Assembly: GCF_049331405.1 (NCBI RefSeq)
Contig: NZ_CP186274.1
Location: 8,804,001-8,868,000 of the forward strand
Reading direction: 5' to 3'
Source of the DNA: PoT sp049331405
GTDB lineage: Bacteria > Planctomycetota > Planctomycetia > Isosphaerales > Isosphaeraceae
DNA length: 64,000 nucleotides
Positions 1 through 8,800 of the stretch are shown in pieces. The notes under the pieces were generated by a model, which did not search any database, was not told the DNA's origin, and worked only from the letters and a program-made list of their open reading frames with translations. Both the position numbers and the translations under genes were made by a program. The number at the start of each line of letters is the position of its first letter. Positions within the stretch are counted from its first letter, which is position 1.

Positions 1-270
1 GTCAAGTCCTTCATCGACGGCTGGGTCGCCGGCAAGCTGGATCTGAACCTCTTCACCGAGCCCCTCCGCAAGCGAGTCGCCGAGTCTCCCCCCTCGAATG
101 AGCTAGGCTGGCCGGGGACGATCGAGTCGATCGCCCTGGTCGAGCGTCGCGCCCACGACGGCGGCCGCGAGTATCGCTATCGGGTCAACTATCGCGACTA
201 CAGCCTGATCCTCGTCTGCAACCTCGACGGCGAGGACCGGATCACCGGGTTCGGGACCCAGCTCGATTAG
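1..270 (+). CDS. C-terminal fragment of an unidentified protein (gene cut by window start)
   Basis: An open frame enters from the left edge in frame 1 and stops with TAG at 268-270, giving the last 89 residues. The tail contains a run of short alternating hydrophobic/charged strands (for example ALVERR, YRYRVNYRDYSLIL, VCNLDGEDRITGFG). This looks like the small beta-rich C-terminal domain often found after catalytic domains in secreted hydrolases of planctomycetes and Bacteroidetes. That resemblance is from memory of the pattern only; no catalytic motif is inside the window, so the function cannot be assigned. The codon use (strong GC3) matches the neighbouring genes and supports a real coding end. 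Confidence 0.6.
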   Translation, partial: VKSFIDGWVAGKLDLNLFTEPLRKRVAESPPSNELGWPGTIESIALVERRAHDGGREYRYRVNYRDYSLILVCNLDGEDRITGFGTQLD

Positions 271-299
271 CGCGTGCCCGACCACTCGCTTTTGCGTGG

Positions 300-342
300 C
301 CTTTGTATGGAACAACCGCGGACGCGCTACAGCCGGAGGCCA
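300..342. repeat. Degenerate copy of the dispersed hairpin repeat
   Basis: The segment around GGAACAACCGCGGACGCGC aligns with the arm at 371-418 (GGAACAATCGGGGTCGCGC) and ends, like it, in GAGGCC. The central palindromes are partly eroded. It lies just outside the perfect inverted pair that follows and has the same orientation as that pair's left arm, as expected for a decayed older copy. Confidence 0.45.
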
Positions 343-370
343 CGCATTATCCTCGCCCCAGGCTCATCAT

Positions 371-630
371 CCGGGTAGCCGCGATTGGAACAATCGGGGT
401 CGCGCAGCGACAAGAGGCCAACCGCAAACTTGCCAGGCCGAGCCCATAGGCCTATTCGATTTTGCGGGCGTTCAATGATGGCCAAGGCCCATTCCCCCGG
501 CCAATTCTGGGTTGCGTGGGCCTTGGATCGACAAGGCAAACGGGGAACGGCCTCTGATTTCGTCAGAGGCAAATTGCATCCAGCCTCTTGTCGCTGCGCG
601 ACCCCGATTGTTCCAATCGCGGCTACCCGG
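371..630. repeat. 260-bp MITE/REP-pair-like element with 48-bp perfect inverted ends
   Basis: Positions 371-418 and 583-630 are perfect reverse complements (48 of 48 bases) separated by 164 bp. Each arm itself holds two small palindromes: GTCGC-TGC-GCGAC and CGATTG-TTC-CAATCG. The spacer holds two more hairpins: CCAAGGCCCA (482-491) with TGGGCCTTGG (517-526), and CCTCTGA (551-557) with TCAGAGG (563-569). A diverged relative sits at 30561-30790. No transposase lies inside and no clear target-site duplication is seen at the borders. Short open frames here encode repeated peptides such as WNNRGRAATRG and are judged not to be genes. Whether it is a non-autonomous mobile element, a REP/BIME-like unit or a structured transcript is open. 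Confidence 0.8.
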
Positions 631-656
631 AAAAAAGAGTCGAGGCGCATGGAAAA

Positions 657-706
657 GCCGCGGCTCCGAGCGGGACTGAGGGATTCCCAGGGGCTGGAGC
701 CGCGGC
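657..706 (-). terminator. Rho-independent terminator of the efflux permease/adaptor operon
   Basis: GCCGCGGCTCC at 657-667 pairs perfectly with GGAGCCGCGGC at 696-706. Read on the minus strand the 11-bp stem is followed by TTTTCC, and it begins about 20 bases after the adaptor stop codon. Confidence 0.75.
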
Positions 707-724
707 CTCGGACTCATCAACCCA

Positions 725-2203
725 TCAATCCGCCTTGTGCAGCAGGCCCGCGCCGGCGACCTTGGTCTGGCTGGTCGCCTCGTCGACGTTGACGGGGCCG
801 CCGTCGGTCAGGATCGAGAGGTCGCCGACGATGACCTTCTCGGAGCCGTCGAAGGGGACCCACTGCTCCTCCTTCGGCGATTCCTTGGAGGACGGGACGC
901 GTCGGTTGGTGACCTCGACCGACTCGCCGTTGCTCACGCCGATCTGGATCTCGGTCAGCCTGGCCTTGCCCCCCTCGTACTGCCAGCAATAGACCTCGTC
1001 GCCGATGTAGGCGAGGGCCCCCTGCGGGATCGCACGGACCTCGGGACGCTCGATGATCACCTTGCCATAAGCATACATGCCGGGGAGGATCTGCGCGTCG
1101 GTATTGGGCAGGTCGATCTCGACCCGCAGGGTGCGGCTCTTGGTGTTGAGCGCCCAGGCCGTGCGGGTGACCTTGCCGTCGATCAGCTTGTCGCGGAAGG
1201 CCTTGACCATGACGGTCGCCCTGGTGCCGACCTTGACGTAGTTGGCGTCCTGCTCGGGGACGTCGACGAAGACGCGGACCACGTCCGTGCGGGCGATCAC
1301 GTAGATCGGCGCGGCCTTGGCCGCCGAGATGTCGGGGGCCTGGCGGTCGGCCGAGGGGTCGCCCGAAGCGGGGAGGACGAAGTCCCCCGTGTTGGCGTTA
1401 CGGGCGACGATGATTCCGTCATAGGGGGCGGTCAGAGTCAAGTAACCGACCCAGGCCTCGAGCCGCTTGGCCTCGCTCTCGGCGAACGTCAGGCTCGCGC
1501 GGGCGACGGTGACGTCGGCGTTGGCCTCGGCGAGGTCGGCCTCCCTCGCGAGCAGTTCCGCCTTCGTGGCGAGGACCTTCGAGCCCTGCGCCTCGTACAT
1601 GGCCTTGTACGACTCGAGCTGCCTGGTCGACTCCCCGAGCACCTGGGGGTCGATGACGCCCCCTTCCTTCTCGCGGGTGAGCCGCTTGACCTCGGAGTCC
1701 CAGCGCGCGACGTCGGCCTTGTACTTGTCCAGGGTCGAGACCGCCTCGGAGACCCTCGCGTTCGCCGCCTTGACCTCGGCCGAGGCGACGTCCACCTTCT
1801 TCAGCCTGAGGTCGATCCGGGCCTTCGCCACCAGGACGTCGGCCTTCTTCGACTCGAAGTCCTGCCGCATCTCGGGGACGAAGAGGGTGGCGAGCACCTC
1901 CCCCTTCTTGACCTTGTCGCCGATGTCGACGATCCACTTCTCGATGTACGCCGTGACCTTGGGATAGATCGGCGTCTGCTCATACGCCTCGACGAAGCTC
2001 GGCTGCCCGACCACGCGGGTGATCTTCCTCACGGCCGGCGCGACGACGCTGACCGTGGGGGGCGTGGCGACGCTCTTCGTCTCCACCGGGGCCTTCTTCC
2101 CGCCGCAACCGGCCGCCGCGAGCCCCGCCAGGGCGCCGAGGATGAGTCGGCGGCTGCCGGCGGAACGGATCCGCATAAGAGGCATCAAGGCGCGACGCAT
2201 CAT
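725..2203 (-). CDS. RND efflux periplasmic adaptor lipoprotein (HlyD/AcrA family)
   Basis: This 492-residue membrane-fusion protein would link the inner-membrane pump encoded just upstream to an outer-membrane channel. The N-terminus has basic residues, a hydrophobic stretch and the lipobox LAAAGC, so it should be a lipoprotein anchored at the periplasmic face. A lipoyl half (around TPIYPKVTAYIEKW and DIGDKVKKGEVLATL) precedes a long Ala/Lys/Glu-rich coiled-coil hairpin, then the second lipoyl half (LTAPYDGIIVARNANTGDFV) and beta-barrel (VRVFVDVPEQDANYVKVG). The start ATGATG overlaps the TGA stop of the permease, so the two are translationally coupled; a longer in-frame extension upstream only reads the permease gene in another frame. 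Which substrate is exported cannot be told from sequence. Confidence 0.93.
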   Translation of the reverse strand: MMRRALMPLMRIRSAGSRRLILGALAGLAAAGCGGKKAPVETKSVATPPTVSVVAPAVRKITRVVGQPSFVEAYEQTPIYPKVTAYIEKWIVDIGDKVKKGEVLATLFVPEMRQDFESKKADVLVAKARIDLRLKKVDVASAEVKAANARVSEAVSTLDKYKADVARWDSEVKRLTREKEGGVIDPQVLGESTRQLESYKAMYEAQGSKVLATKAELLAREADLAEANADVTVARASLTFAESEAKRLEAWVGYLTLTAPYDGIIVARNANTGDFVLPASGDPSADRQAPDISAAKAAPIYVIARTDVVRVFVDVPEQDANYVKVGTRATVMVKAFRDKLIDGKVTRTAWALNTKSRTLRVEIDLPNTDAQILPGMYAYGKVIIERPEVRAIPQGALAYIGDEVYCWQYEGGKARLTEIQIGVSNGESVEVTNRRVPSSKESPKEEQWVPFDGSEKVIVGDLSILTDGGPVNVDEATSQTKVAGAGLLHKAD

Positions 2204-5200
2204 CGTTCGTCTCCGGACAAAGGGGGTAGTTGCAGGGGAGGGATCGGCCCGGACGGCTTCTCGGGGGAATCTGGGTGCGGAGGTGTCGGCGCAGGCCGAG
2301 GCGTCGGCGCGGAGCTCGGGATCGCGGAACCTCCGGCCGGGACCGAGAGCGGGTCGATCTCGCCGCCGAGCACGGCCAGGCCGTGCTCCGAGGTCCCGCC
2401 GTGCTCGCGGTCGGCGAAGACCAGCGGGTCGTAGTGGCGGCTCTCCGGGTCGTCGGGGTAGATCGACGGCGAGCCGGGGGTCCGCTTGCCGATCACCAGG
2501 GCGAACAGGGCGGGGAGGACGAGCAGGGTCGCCACGGTCGACATCAAGAGCCCGCCGATCACCGCTCGGCCGAGCGGGGCCTGCATCTGGCTCCCGCGCT
2601 CGAGGGCCAGGGCCATCGGCACCATGCCGATCGTCATGGCGCACGCCGTCATCAGGATCGGCCGGAGCCGGTCGCTGGCCCCCTCGGTCGCGGCCTGGAC
2701 CGACGGCGAGCCCTTCTTCCAGTGCTCGACCATGAAGGTCACGAGCATGACCGAGTTCGACACCGAGACGCCCAAACACATGATCGAGCCCATGAACGAC
2801 TCGATGTTGAGCGTCGTGTTCGTCACGAAGAGCATCGTCGCGATCCCGGCGAGCACCCCCGGCACCGCGCCGATCGAGATGAGCGCCGTGCTCGGCGACT
2901 GGAAGTAGGCCGTCAGCAACACGAAGATCACGAAGACGGCCACGCCCAGGCCGATCCCGAGCGACTTGAACATCTCCAGCATCGGCGGGAGCTGCCCCAT
3001 CGGGATCACGCGGACGCCTCGGGGGGGCTCGCCCGCCGCGTCGATCGCCTTGGCGACCTGGTTCGACGCCCGGCCCATGTCCGTCCCCTCGACGTTCGCG
3101 GTCAGGGTCAAATATCGCTGGGACATCGAACGGTCGATCTCGCCGGGCTCGACCCCTTGCTTGACCGTCGCCACGTCGCGGACCATCAGGTTGACGAGCG
3201 GGTTCACGTTGTCGATGGGGAGCGTCTCGATCTCGGCCGCCGAGTTGAGCCGGCCGGGCGGGACGAGGACCTCGACGAGGTAGTCGAACCCGGTCCTGGC
3301 GTCGACCCAGTAATTCACGGAAGTGAACCGGGTCGAGGAGGTCCCCATGACCAGGACCTTGCCCACGTCCTCGACCTTCACGCCGCTGAGCCCGGCCTTC
3401 TCGCGGTCGATCTCGACGTCGACGGTCGGGTAGTCGAGCGTCTGCTCGAACTGGATGTCACGCAAGGTCGGGATCTTCTTCATCTCGTGGGCGATCTTCG
3501 TCGCGTGCTGCCGGACCATCTTGAGGTCGGTGCCGACGACCTGCACGGCGATCGGCGTCATCGAGCCGAAGCTCATGACCTCCGTCACGATGTCGCCCGG
3601 CTCGAACCCGAAGGTGGACGTCTTCGCCTGCCGCAGGGCGTCGGTCTGCGAGAGCCCGCCCTTCTCGAGCCGCTTCGCCAGCCAGGGGATCACGCGCTCG
3701 GGGAGGACCTTGCGGAGCCGCTCGCGGAATTCGTTGAGCTTGATCCCGCTCTCCTCCTTGAGTGCGATCCGCAACTGGCCGTCGTCTGGGCCTCGCATGA
3801 ACAGCAGCATGTTGTTGATGCCGAAGTTCGGCGCGACCTGGCCGACGTAGCCCATCGAGATCTCGATGTTCTCCGGCTTCGCCTCGCGCTCGATCTCCTC
3901 CAGGCACTTCACCGCCATCTCGCGGGTCAGTTCGAAGTTCGAGCCGGCCGGGGGCCTGAACCGGAGCACGAACTCGCCCGAGTCCACCTGCGGGAAGAGT
4001 TCCGTCCCCACCTGCATGCCAAGCAGCCAGAGCACCAGCACACAGGCCGTGAGGTAGCCGGGGATCACCAGCCATCGCAGCCGCACCGACGCCCCGACGA
4101 ACTTGCCGTAGACCTTCAGCAGCTTGGCGAAAAGGCCCTTCGATTCGTCATGATCCCCCATGTGCTTGAGGAGGCTCACGCACATGATCGGCACGAACGT
4201 GCTGGAGAGCACGTAGGACGAGATCATCGCGAAGCCGACTGCCAGCGTCAGGGGCATGAATAGAGACCGCAAGGGGTCGCCCATGATGAACGCCGGTATG
4301 AACACGGACAGGATACAGAGCAACGCCAAGAGCCGAGGCACGGCCGTGATCAGGTTCCCGTGCAAGACGGCCGTCGCGACGTTGTGCGTCGACCGCATCT
4401 GGGCGTGGACGTTCTCGACCTCGACCGTCGCCTCGTCGACGAGGATGCCGATCGCCAGCGCGAGCCCGCCCAGCGACATGATGTTGATCGTGTTCCCGGT
4501 CAGCCACAGCCCGACCATCGACCCGAGCAGGGCGAGGGGGATGTTCGAGACGACCACGATCACGCTCCGCAGGTCGCGGAGGAAGAGCATGATCATGAGC
4601 CCCGTGAGCGTCGCGCCGATGAGCCCCTCGCTGGCGACGCTCTTGACCGCCTGGACGACGGTGGGGGACTCGTCGAACTCGAAGCTGACGGTCACGTCCT
4701 TGGGCACGACGTCCCGGAACAGCTTCATCGACTTGCGGATGTCGGCGACGACCGTCAGGGCCGAGGCCGTGTCCTTCTTGATGATCGGCAGGTACACCGA
4801 CTTCTTGCCGTTGACCAGGGCATAGCCGTACGTGATGTCGGTGTCGTCCTGGAAGTTCGCCACGTCGCGGAGGTAGACGTTCTTCTCGAGCCTGAGCGGG
4901 ATCTTCCCGAGGTCCTGGATGTTCAGGACCGTCGAGTTATTGGAGACCAGCGGCATCGTGTCCTTGACGTACACGTTCCCCTCGGGGATGACCGTGTTCC
5001 CCTGCGCCAGGGCCTGCACCACGTCCTGCGGGGTCAGGTTGTAGTCCCGCAGCTTGTGGGGGTCGACCCGCACGAGGATCGACCTCATGTTCGGGCCGAA
5101 CGGGGAGATCGCGACGGTCCCCGGGACGTACTTCTGCACGAGCGGCCGGATGATGTTCTGCGCCAGGTCCCCCATCAGGCCGAGCGAGGTCGTCTTGCTC

Positions 5201-5631
5201 TCGAGCACGAGGTAGCCGACCGGGACGCTGCCGGCGTCCATGCGCATGATCATCGGCGGCAGGGTGCCCTTGGGCATCCACGACATGGCCCGGTCCGACA
5301 TGGCGACCACCTGCGCCATCGCCTGCCCCATGTCCGTGCCGGGATAGAATGACAACTCGCAGAGCGCGACCTGCTGGATGTTGCGGGTGTCGATGTCCTG
5401 GATGCCGTCGACGTACTGGAAGTACAGCTCGAGCTGGTTGACGATGAACCCCTCCATCTGGGAGGGGCTCATTCCCACATAATCGAGGTAAACATAGATT
5501 TTCGGCGTGTTCAGCGACGGGAAGATGTCCACGCGCATCCGGTTCAGCGCGAGGACGCCGCTGCTGATGAGGGCCACGACCAGCATGATCGTCGTGACGG
5601 GGCGGCGCATGGCGAAGACGATCGGATTCAT
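2200..5631 (-). CDS. RND-family efflux pump inner-membrane permease (AcrB/AcrD/AcrF type)
   Basis: The 1143-residue protein has the classic RND layout: a first membrane helix at about residues 10-30 in the sequence MRRPVTTIMLVVAL, a large periplasmic loop, a block of helices near 335-490, a second loop and a second helix block near 880-1040. The helix 4 motif reads LAIGILVDEATVEVEN, with Asp399-Glu400 where AcrB has two aspartates of the proton relay; the variant suggests a subclass apart from classical HAE1 pumps. The C-terminus is a Pro-rich cytoplasmic tail of about 80 residues. A GGAG site lies 8 bases before the ATG. It heads the operon with the adaptor, and two TolC-like genes nearby probably complete the pump. 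Confidence 0.94.
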   Translation of the reverse strand: MNPIVFAMRRPVTTIMLVVALISSGVLALNRMRVDIFPSLNTPKIYVYLDYVGMSPSQMEGFIVNQLELYFQYVDGIQDIDTRNIQQVALCELSFYPGTDMGQAMAQVVAMSDRAMSWMPKGTLPPMIMRMDAGSVPVGYLVLESKTTSLGLMGDLAQNIIRPLVQKYVPGTVAISPFGPNMRSILVRVDPHKLRDYNLTPQDVVQALAQGNTVIPEGNVYVKDTMPLVSNNSTVLNIQDLGKIPLRLEKNVYLRDVANFQDDTDITYGYALVNGKKSVYLPIIKKDTASALTVVADIRKSMKLFRDVVPKDVTVSFEFDESPTVVQAVKSVASEGLIGATLTGLMIMLFLRDLRSVIVVVSNIPLALLGSMVGLWLTGNTINIMSLGGLALAIGILVDEATVEVENVHAQMRSTHNVATAVLHGNLITAVPRLLALLCILSVFIPAFIMGDPLRSLFMPLTLAVGFAMISSYVLSSTFVPIMCVSLLKHMGDHDESKGLFAKLLKVYGKFVGASVRLRWLVIPGYLTACVLVLWLLGMQVGTELFPQVDSGEFVLRFRPPAGSNFELTREMAVKCLEEIEREAKPENIEISMGYVGQVAPNFGINNMLLFMRGPDDGQLRIALKEESGIKLNEFRERLRKVLPERVIPWLAKRLEKGGLSQTDALRQAKTSTFGFEPGDIVTEVMSFGSMTPIAVQVVGTDLKMVRQHATKIAHEMKKIPTLRDIQFEQTLDYPTVDVEIDREKAGLSGVKVEDVGKVLVMGTSSTRFTSVNYWVDARTGFDYLVEVLVPPGRLNSAAEIETLPIDNVNPLVNLMVRDVATVKQGVEPGEIDRSMSQRYLTLTANVEGTDMGRASNQVAKAIDAAGEPPRGVRVIPMGQLPPMLEMFKSLGIGLGVAVFVIFVLLTAYFQSPSTALISIGAVPGVLAGIATMLFVTNTTLNIESFMGSIMCLGVSVSNSVMLVTFMVEHWKKGSPSVQAATEGASDRLRPILMTACAMTIGMVPMALALERGSQMQAPLGRAVIGGLLMSTVATLLVLPALFALVIGKRTPGSPSIYPDDPESRHYDPLVFADREHGGTSEHGLAVLGGEIDPLSVPAGGSAIPSSAPTPRPAPTPPHPDSPEKPSGPIPPLQLPPLSGDER

Positions 5632-5779
5632 TCATTCACTCCGGGTCGATTCGTGGCGGGCCCCTCATCGGGCGACGATCTTCGGGCAACGGCATCACCC
5701 CAAGCCCCCCACGTCGTCGCGAGCACGAGGGCGACGACCCGAGGGCCCTCGCGAGGCATCGTCGCGAGACGTGCTCCTA

Positions 5780-5808
5780 TGTTTACCACTCGAGGATCGC
5801 GATCGCAA
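5780..5808 (-). promoter_or_regulatory. Candidate sigma-70 promoter for the efflux permease operon
   Basis: On the minus strand TTGCGA (5803-5808) is followed after 17 bp by TAAACA (5780-5785), about 150 bp before the permease ATG. The rest of the 600-bp gap between 5632 and 6231 is rich in CGTCGCGAG-type partial repeats but shows no gene. The match to consensus is moderate. Confidence 0.35.
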
Positions 5809-6231
5809 GCAACCCGGGGATCTCGCCTCACTCGGCGGGTCGACGGCTCTCGACAAGGCGGGCGGTCGAGGGGGGTCGGTCGTCCTCCGGCCGAGACGTT
5901 CGAATCCAGGGTTGGCGCCCGTCGCGAAGGCAGACAGGCACATCCCCTCGGGCCTCAAAGGTCCCCCAGAAGATCGCTCCATTCTGAGTGCGTCATGCGT
6001 GCTTGTCAAATGCGGCGGGTGCCGGGTTCCGGGCGTATCTCGAGGCGCACGGCGAGCCGGCCCCTTCGGCGCAATCGGCCCTTCCCGAAACATCGAAGCC
6101 CGCCACGCCCGGCCTACTCCCAGATGCGTGGTGTATATATTGAAGGTGAACCGACGGCGTCCGACGAAGGGGCTCGCGACCGTGGGCCCATCTCGGCTCG
6201 ATCCGATCCCGCGGAGTGGAGGGAGTCTGCC

Positions 6232-6876
6232 ATGGTTGCGACGGCGAAGGGCCTCGAACGCTCGGCCCTGAAGGCGCTTGCGCTGGCTTTGGGGATCTGG
6301 GGAACCTCGGGCTCGACCGCCTCGGCGACCCACCCTGGGGGCCACGACGGCATCGGCCTCTGGGGCGACTACGGCTACGGCCCGCACCTCGGCGAGACCT
6401 GCGGCATCGCCTACGGCAAGCCCTTCTACGGCGGCTACGGGATGGCCTACGGCTATCCCAAGCACCGCCCGAGCCCCGGCTGCGGCGTCCCCACCTACGG
6501 CTCTTATGGCCAGGGTTGCGGGCCGTCGCCGACGGCGGAAGGCTTCGCCGCCCCCCATTACGGCAGCTTCGGCAACTACACGGGCGCCCCGCCCGCGCCC
6601 GTGCTGACGAGCCTGGTCGCGGCCGAGGCCGAGTCGAAGTCGCTCCAGAACAGCACGCCCCCGAGGGAGATCCCCCTCATCGAGCGTGAGCTTCCCCCGA
6701 GGCTCCCCATGCCGACTCCCGACGATCCGGAGATCCCCAGGGCTCGACCCCTCCCCGAGCCCGACGGCCTCGACCGCAGCCGCCCCTCCGACACGGTGCA
6801 GCGCGGCAAGTGGAAGGCCGCGGGCGGGACTCAGCGCGTGGCAGGGGGTGGGCCTTCGCCGACGGGCGGCAGGTAA
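6232..6876 (+). CDS. Small secreted Gly/Tyr-rich and Pro-rich protein of unknown function
   Basis: The 214-residue product has a signal-peptide-like N-terminus (ALKALALALGIWGTSGSTASA). The middle is dominated by Gly, Tyr and Pro (for example GLWGDYGYGPH, YGGYGMAYGYPK) with a few Cys that could form disulfides. The last third is rich in Pro, Arg and acidic residues. No enzyme motif is visible, so a cell-envelope structural role is only a guess. The start is set by GGAGGG shortly before the ATG; an in-frame upstream extension lacks such a site. Its last 46 bases overlap the 3' end of the convergent outer-membrane factor gene. The gene sits between the two halves of the efflux locus, but nothing ties it to transport. 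Confidence 0.65.
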   Translation: MVATAKGLERSALKALALALGIWGTSGSTASATHPGGHDGIGLWGDYGYGPHLGETCGIAYGKPFYGGYGMAYGYPKHRPSPGCGVPTYGSYGQGCGPSPTAEGFAAPHYGSFGNYTGAPPAPVLTSLVAAEAESKSLQNSTPPREIPLIERELPPRLPMPTPDDPEIPRARPLPEPDGLDRSRPSDTVQRGKWKAAGGTQRVAGGGPSPTGGR

Positions 6877-8594
6877 GCGGGACGCTCGGTGTTCACGGGC
6901 AGGATCTCTCCGGGCGGTTTCACGACCGCGATCTGCCGGGCCGGGTAGCCGAGTGCGTGATAGAGCGCGAACTGGGCCCGGTTGTACTCGGCGACGGTCG
7001 CGAAGTACTCGTCGAAGGCGATCTTCAGCTCCCGGAGCGAGAAGACCGTTTCCTGTGGGCGGTTGACCAGCACGAGCACGTCCCCCCAGCGGGTCGTCTC
7101 ATGCAGTCCTTCATAGCTGCCGTCGAAGGCGACCATCGCCGATCGCAGGGCCTTCTCGGCCTGACCGACGCGGGTCGCCGCCGACTCGGATCGGGCATGG
7201 GCCTCGGTGACCTCGGCCGCGACCTTGTCCTGTTCGCGGAAAAGCTCGACGACGGCGTCGGATTGCTCGCCGCGCTGCTTCTTCACGCGAGCCACGTTGC
7301 CGATGCCGAAGGCGTCGAGCTGCCAGAGGAGCTGGAAGCTCGAGTCGAACCGGCCCGACCACTGGTTGAGGCTGCTGTTCGGCCCGATGCCGAAGACACC
7401 CGCCTGGATGTTCATGCCCCCCGAGCTCTGGAACCCGTTGAGCGCGACGACCGGCAGGACCGGGCGCATCTTCTCGCGGCGGACCCTGGCCTCGGCCGCG
7501 TCGACCTTCGCCCGATTGGAGGCGAGCTCGGGGCGCGTCAGCACGGCGACCCGCATCAGGTCGTCGAGGGTCTGCGAGGGGTCGATCAGCGTCAGTTGCA
7601 TGTGGTCGTGCTCCTGGGGCACGACCACGGTCCGGGGGTCGAGCCGGAGGATCTGCGTCAGGTCGGCGCTGTGGACCCGCCAATCCTCGCGGGCCGAGTT
7701 CGCCATCTGCTCGATGTCCGCCACCATGTTGCGGGCGCGGTCGATCTCGACCCTGGGGACGAGGTCCTTGCTCAGGCGGGCGATCCGATCCACGAGGTCG
7801 TGCCCCCGCTTCACGGCGTAGAGCGTCCCCGCGTACTTCCCGCGCGACTCGTGGACCCGGAAGTAGGCGTCGGCCGTCATCTGGAGCGAGTCGTTCTTCG
7901 CGGCCTGGACGTCGAACTGGCGTGAGCGGAGCTCCTGCCTCGCGGCCAGCGGCTCGAAGATCGCATCCGTCAAATTGACGTACTGCGAGAGCGATCCGCC
8001 CGCGTAGAAGTAGTTTACGCTCGGCGAGGTGAGGATACCCTTGTTGAAGTCGGGGCCGCCGCCGTCGTGCCTGATGTAGTCGGCCGCGAAGTTGAGGGTC
8101 GGGACCCAGAGCAGCTTCGCCCGCGTGAGCTTGGCCTCGGCGATCCAGACGCTCGCCTGCGCCGAGGCCACGATCAGGGGGCGGGCATCGGAGAGCCGCA
8201 GGGCCGTCGCGAGGTTGATGGGGAAGCCGAGGTCGGTCGGCTCCAGCGGCCCCGCCTTCAGGTTCGCGATCCGGAGTTCCGCCGCCTTGATCAGTTCGTT
8301 GGGATCCCTCGATGTCGAGACCTTCGTCGAAGCGGTCGAGGCCCCATCCTGCTTGACCTGGATGGCCTTCGGCTTCGCCTGGGCCTTCGCCACGGCCGGC
8401 TTGACCGAGGCGGGCCCGGCAACCCTGGCGGTCGTCGCCTTGCCTTGCGAGGCCTGGCGGATCGGCGGCGCGGAGGCGCTGGGCCGCGCCGCGGGCGCGA
8501 TCGCGGGTCGCGACGGCTCCGCGGCCGGGGATGGAGCGATCCCCGCGAGCAGAGGCGCCGCGACGAGGATGAGTGCCCTGGAGAACCGTCCCAT
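6831..8594 (-). CDS. TolC-family outer-membrane efflux protein (second copy)
   Basis: 587 residues with a cleavable signal peptide (ALILVAAPLLAGIAPSPAAE), an Ala/Pro/Lys-rich spacer of about 90 residues, then the outer-membrane-factor domain with long alternating helices, strongly similar to the upstream paralogue (shared stretches include YAVKRGHDLVDRI, SKDLVPR and WGDVLVLVNRPQE). Both copies end in the same LPPVGEGPPPATR. A strong GGGGGG ribosome site lies just before the ATG. It would form the trimeric outer-membrane channel for the RND pump encoded at 725-5631. The spacing of 206 bp from the first copy and the same direction suggest one operon or a tandem duplication. Confidence 0.9.
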   Translation of the reverse strand: MGRFSRALILVAAPLLAGIAPSPAAEPSRPAIAPAARPSASAPPIRQASQGKATTARVAGPASVKPAVAKAQAKPKAIQVKQDGASTASTKVSTSRDPNELIKAAELRIANLKAGPLEPTDLGFPINLATALRLSDARPLIVASAQASVWIAEAKLTRAKLLWVPTLNFAADYIRHDGGGPDFNKGILTSPSVNYFYAGGSLSQYVNLTDAIFEPLAARQELRSRQFDVQAAKNDSLQMTADAYFRVHESRGKYAGTLYAVKRGHDLVDRIARLSKDLVPRVEIDRARNMVADIEQMANSAREDWRVHSADLTQILRLDPRTVVVPQEHDHMQLTLIDPSQTLDDLMRVAVLTRPELASNRAKVDAAEARVRREKMRPVLPVVALNGFQSSGGMNIQAGVFGIGPNSSLNQWSGRFDSSFQLLWQLDAFGIGNVARVKKQRGEQSDAVVELFREQDKVAAEVTEAHARSESAATRVGQAEKALRSAMVAFDGSYEGLHETTRWGDVLVLVNRPQETVFSLRELKIAFDEYFATVAEYNRAQFALYHALGYPARQIAVVKPPGEILPVNTERPAYLPPVGEGPPPATR

Positions 8595-8800
8595 CTCCCC
8601 CCCTCTTGGTCACGCAACTGGCCGGCCCGCCCGGAGAGGCCTACGCCGACATCCGGGCCCGGCGATCCGGATCCATCCGGGATCCGGCGGCCATCGGAGC
8701 GATCCGAATGTTGTGGTTGATGCGACCCGGCCCGGCTCGCGGAGGCCTCACTCCCTGGAGGTAAGGCTCCCGAGGTCGGGTCGGATCCCGATGGTCACGG

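Noticed and set aside
296..992. Several small ORFs carrying SRDWNNRGRAATRG-type peptides
   Set aside because: They are translations of the inverted hairpin repeat, in both orientations, and lack start context.
725..2779. Longer 684-residue version of the efflux adaptor
   Set aside because: The first 190 residues read the permease gene in another frame; the lipoprotein signal begins at 2203.
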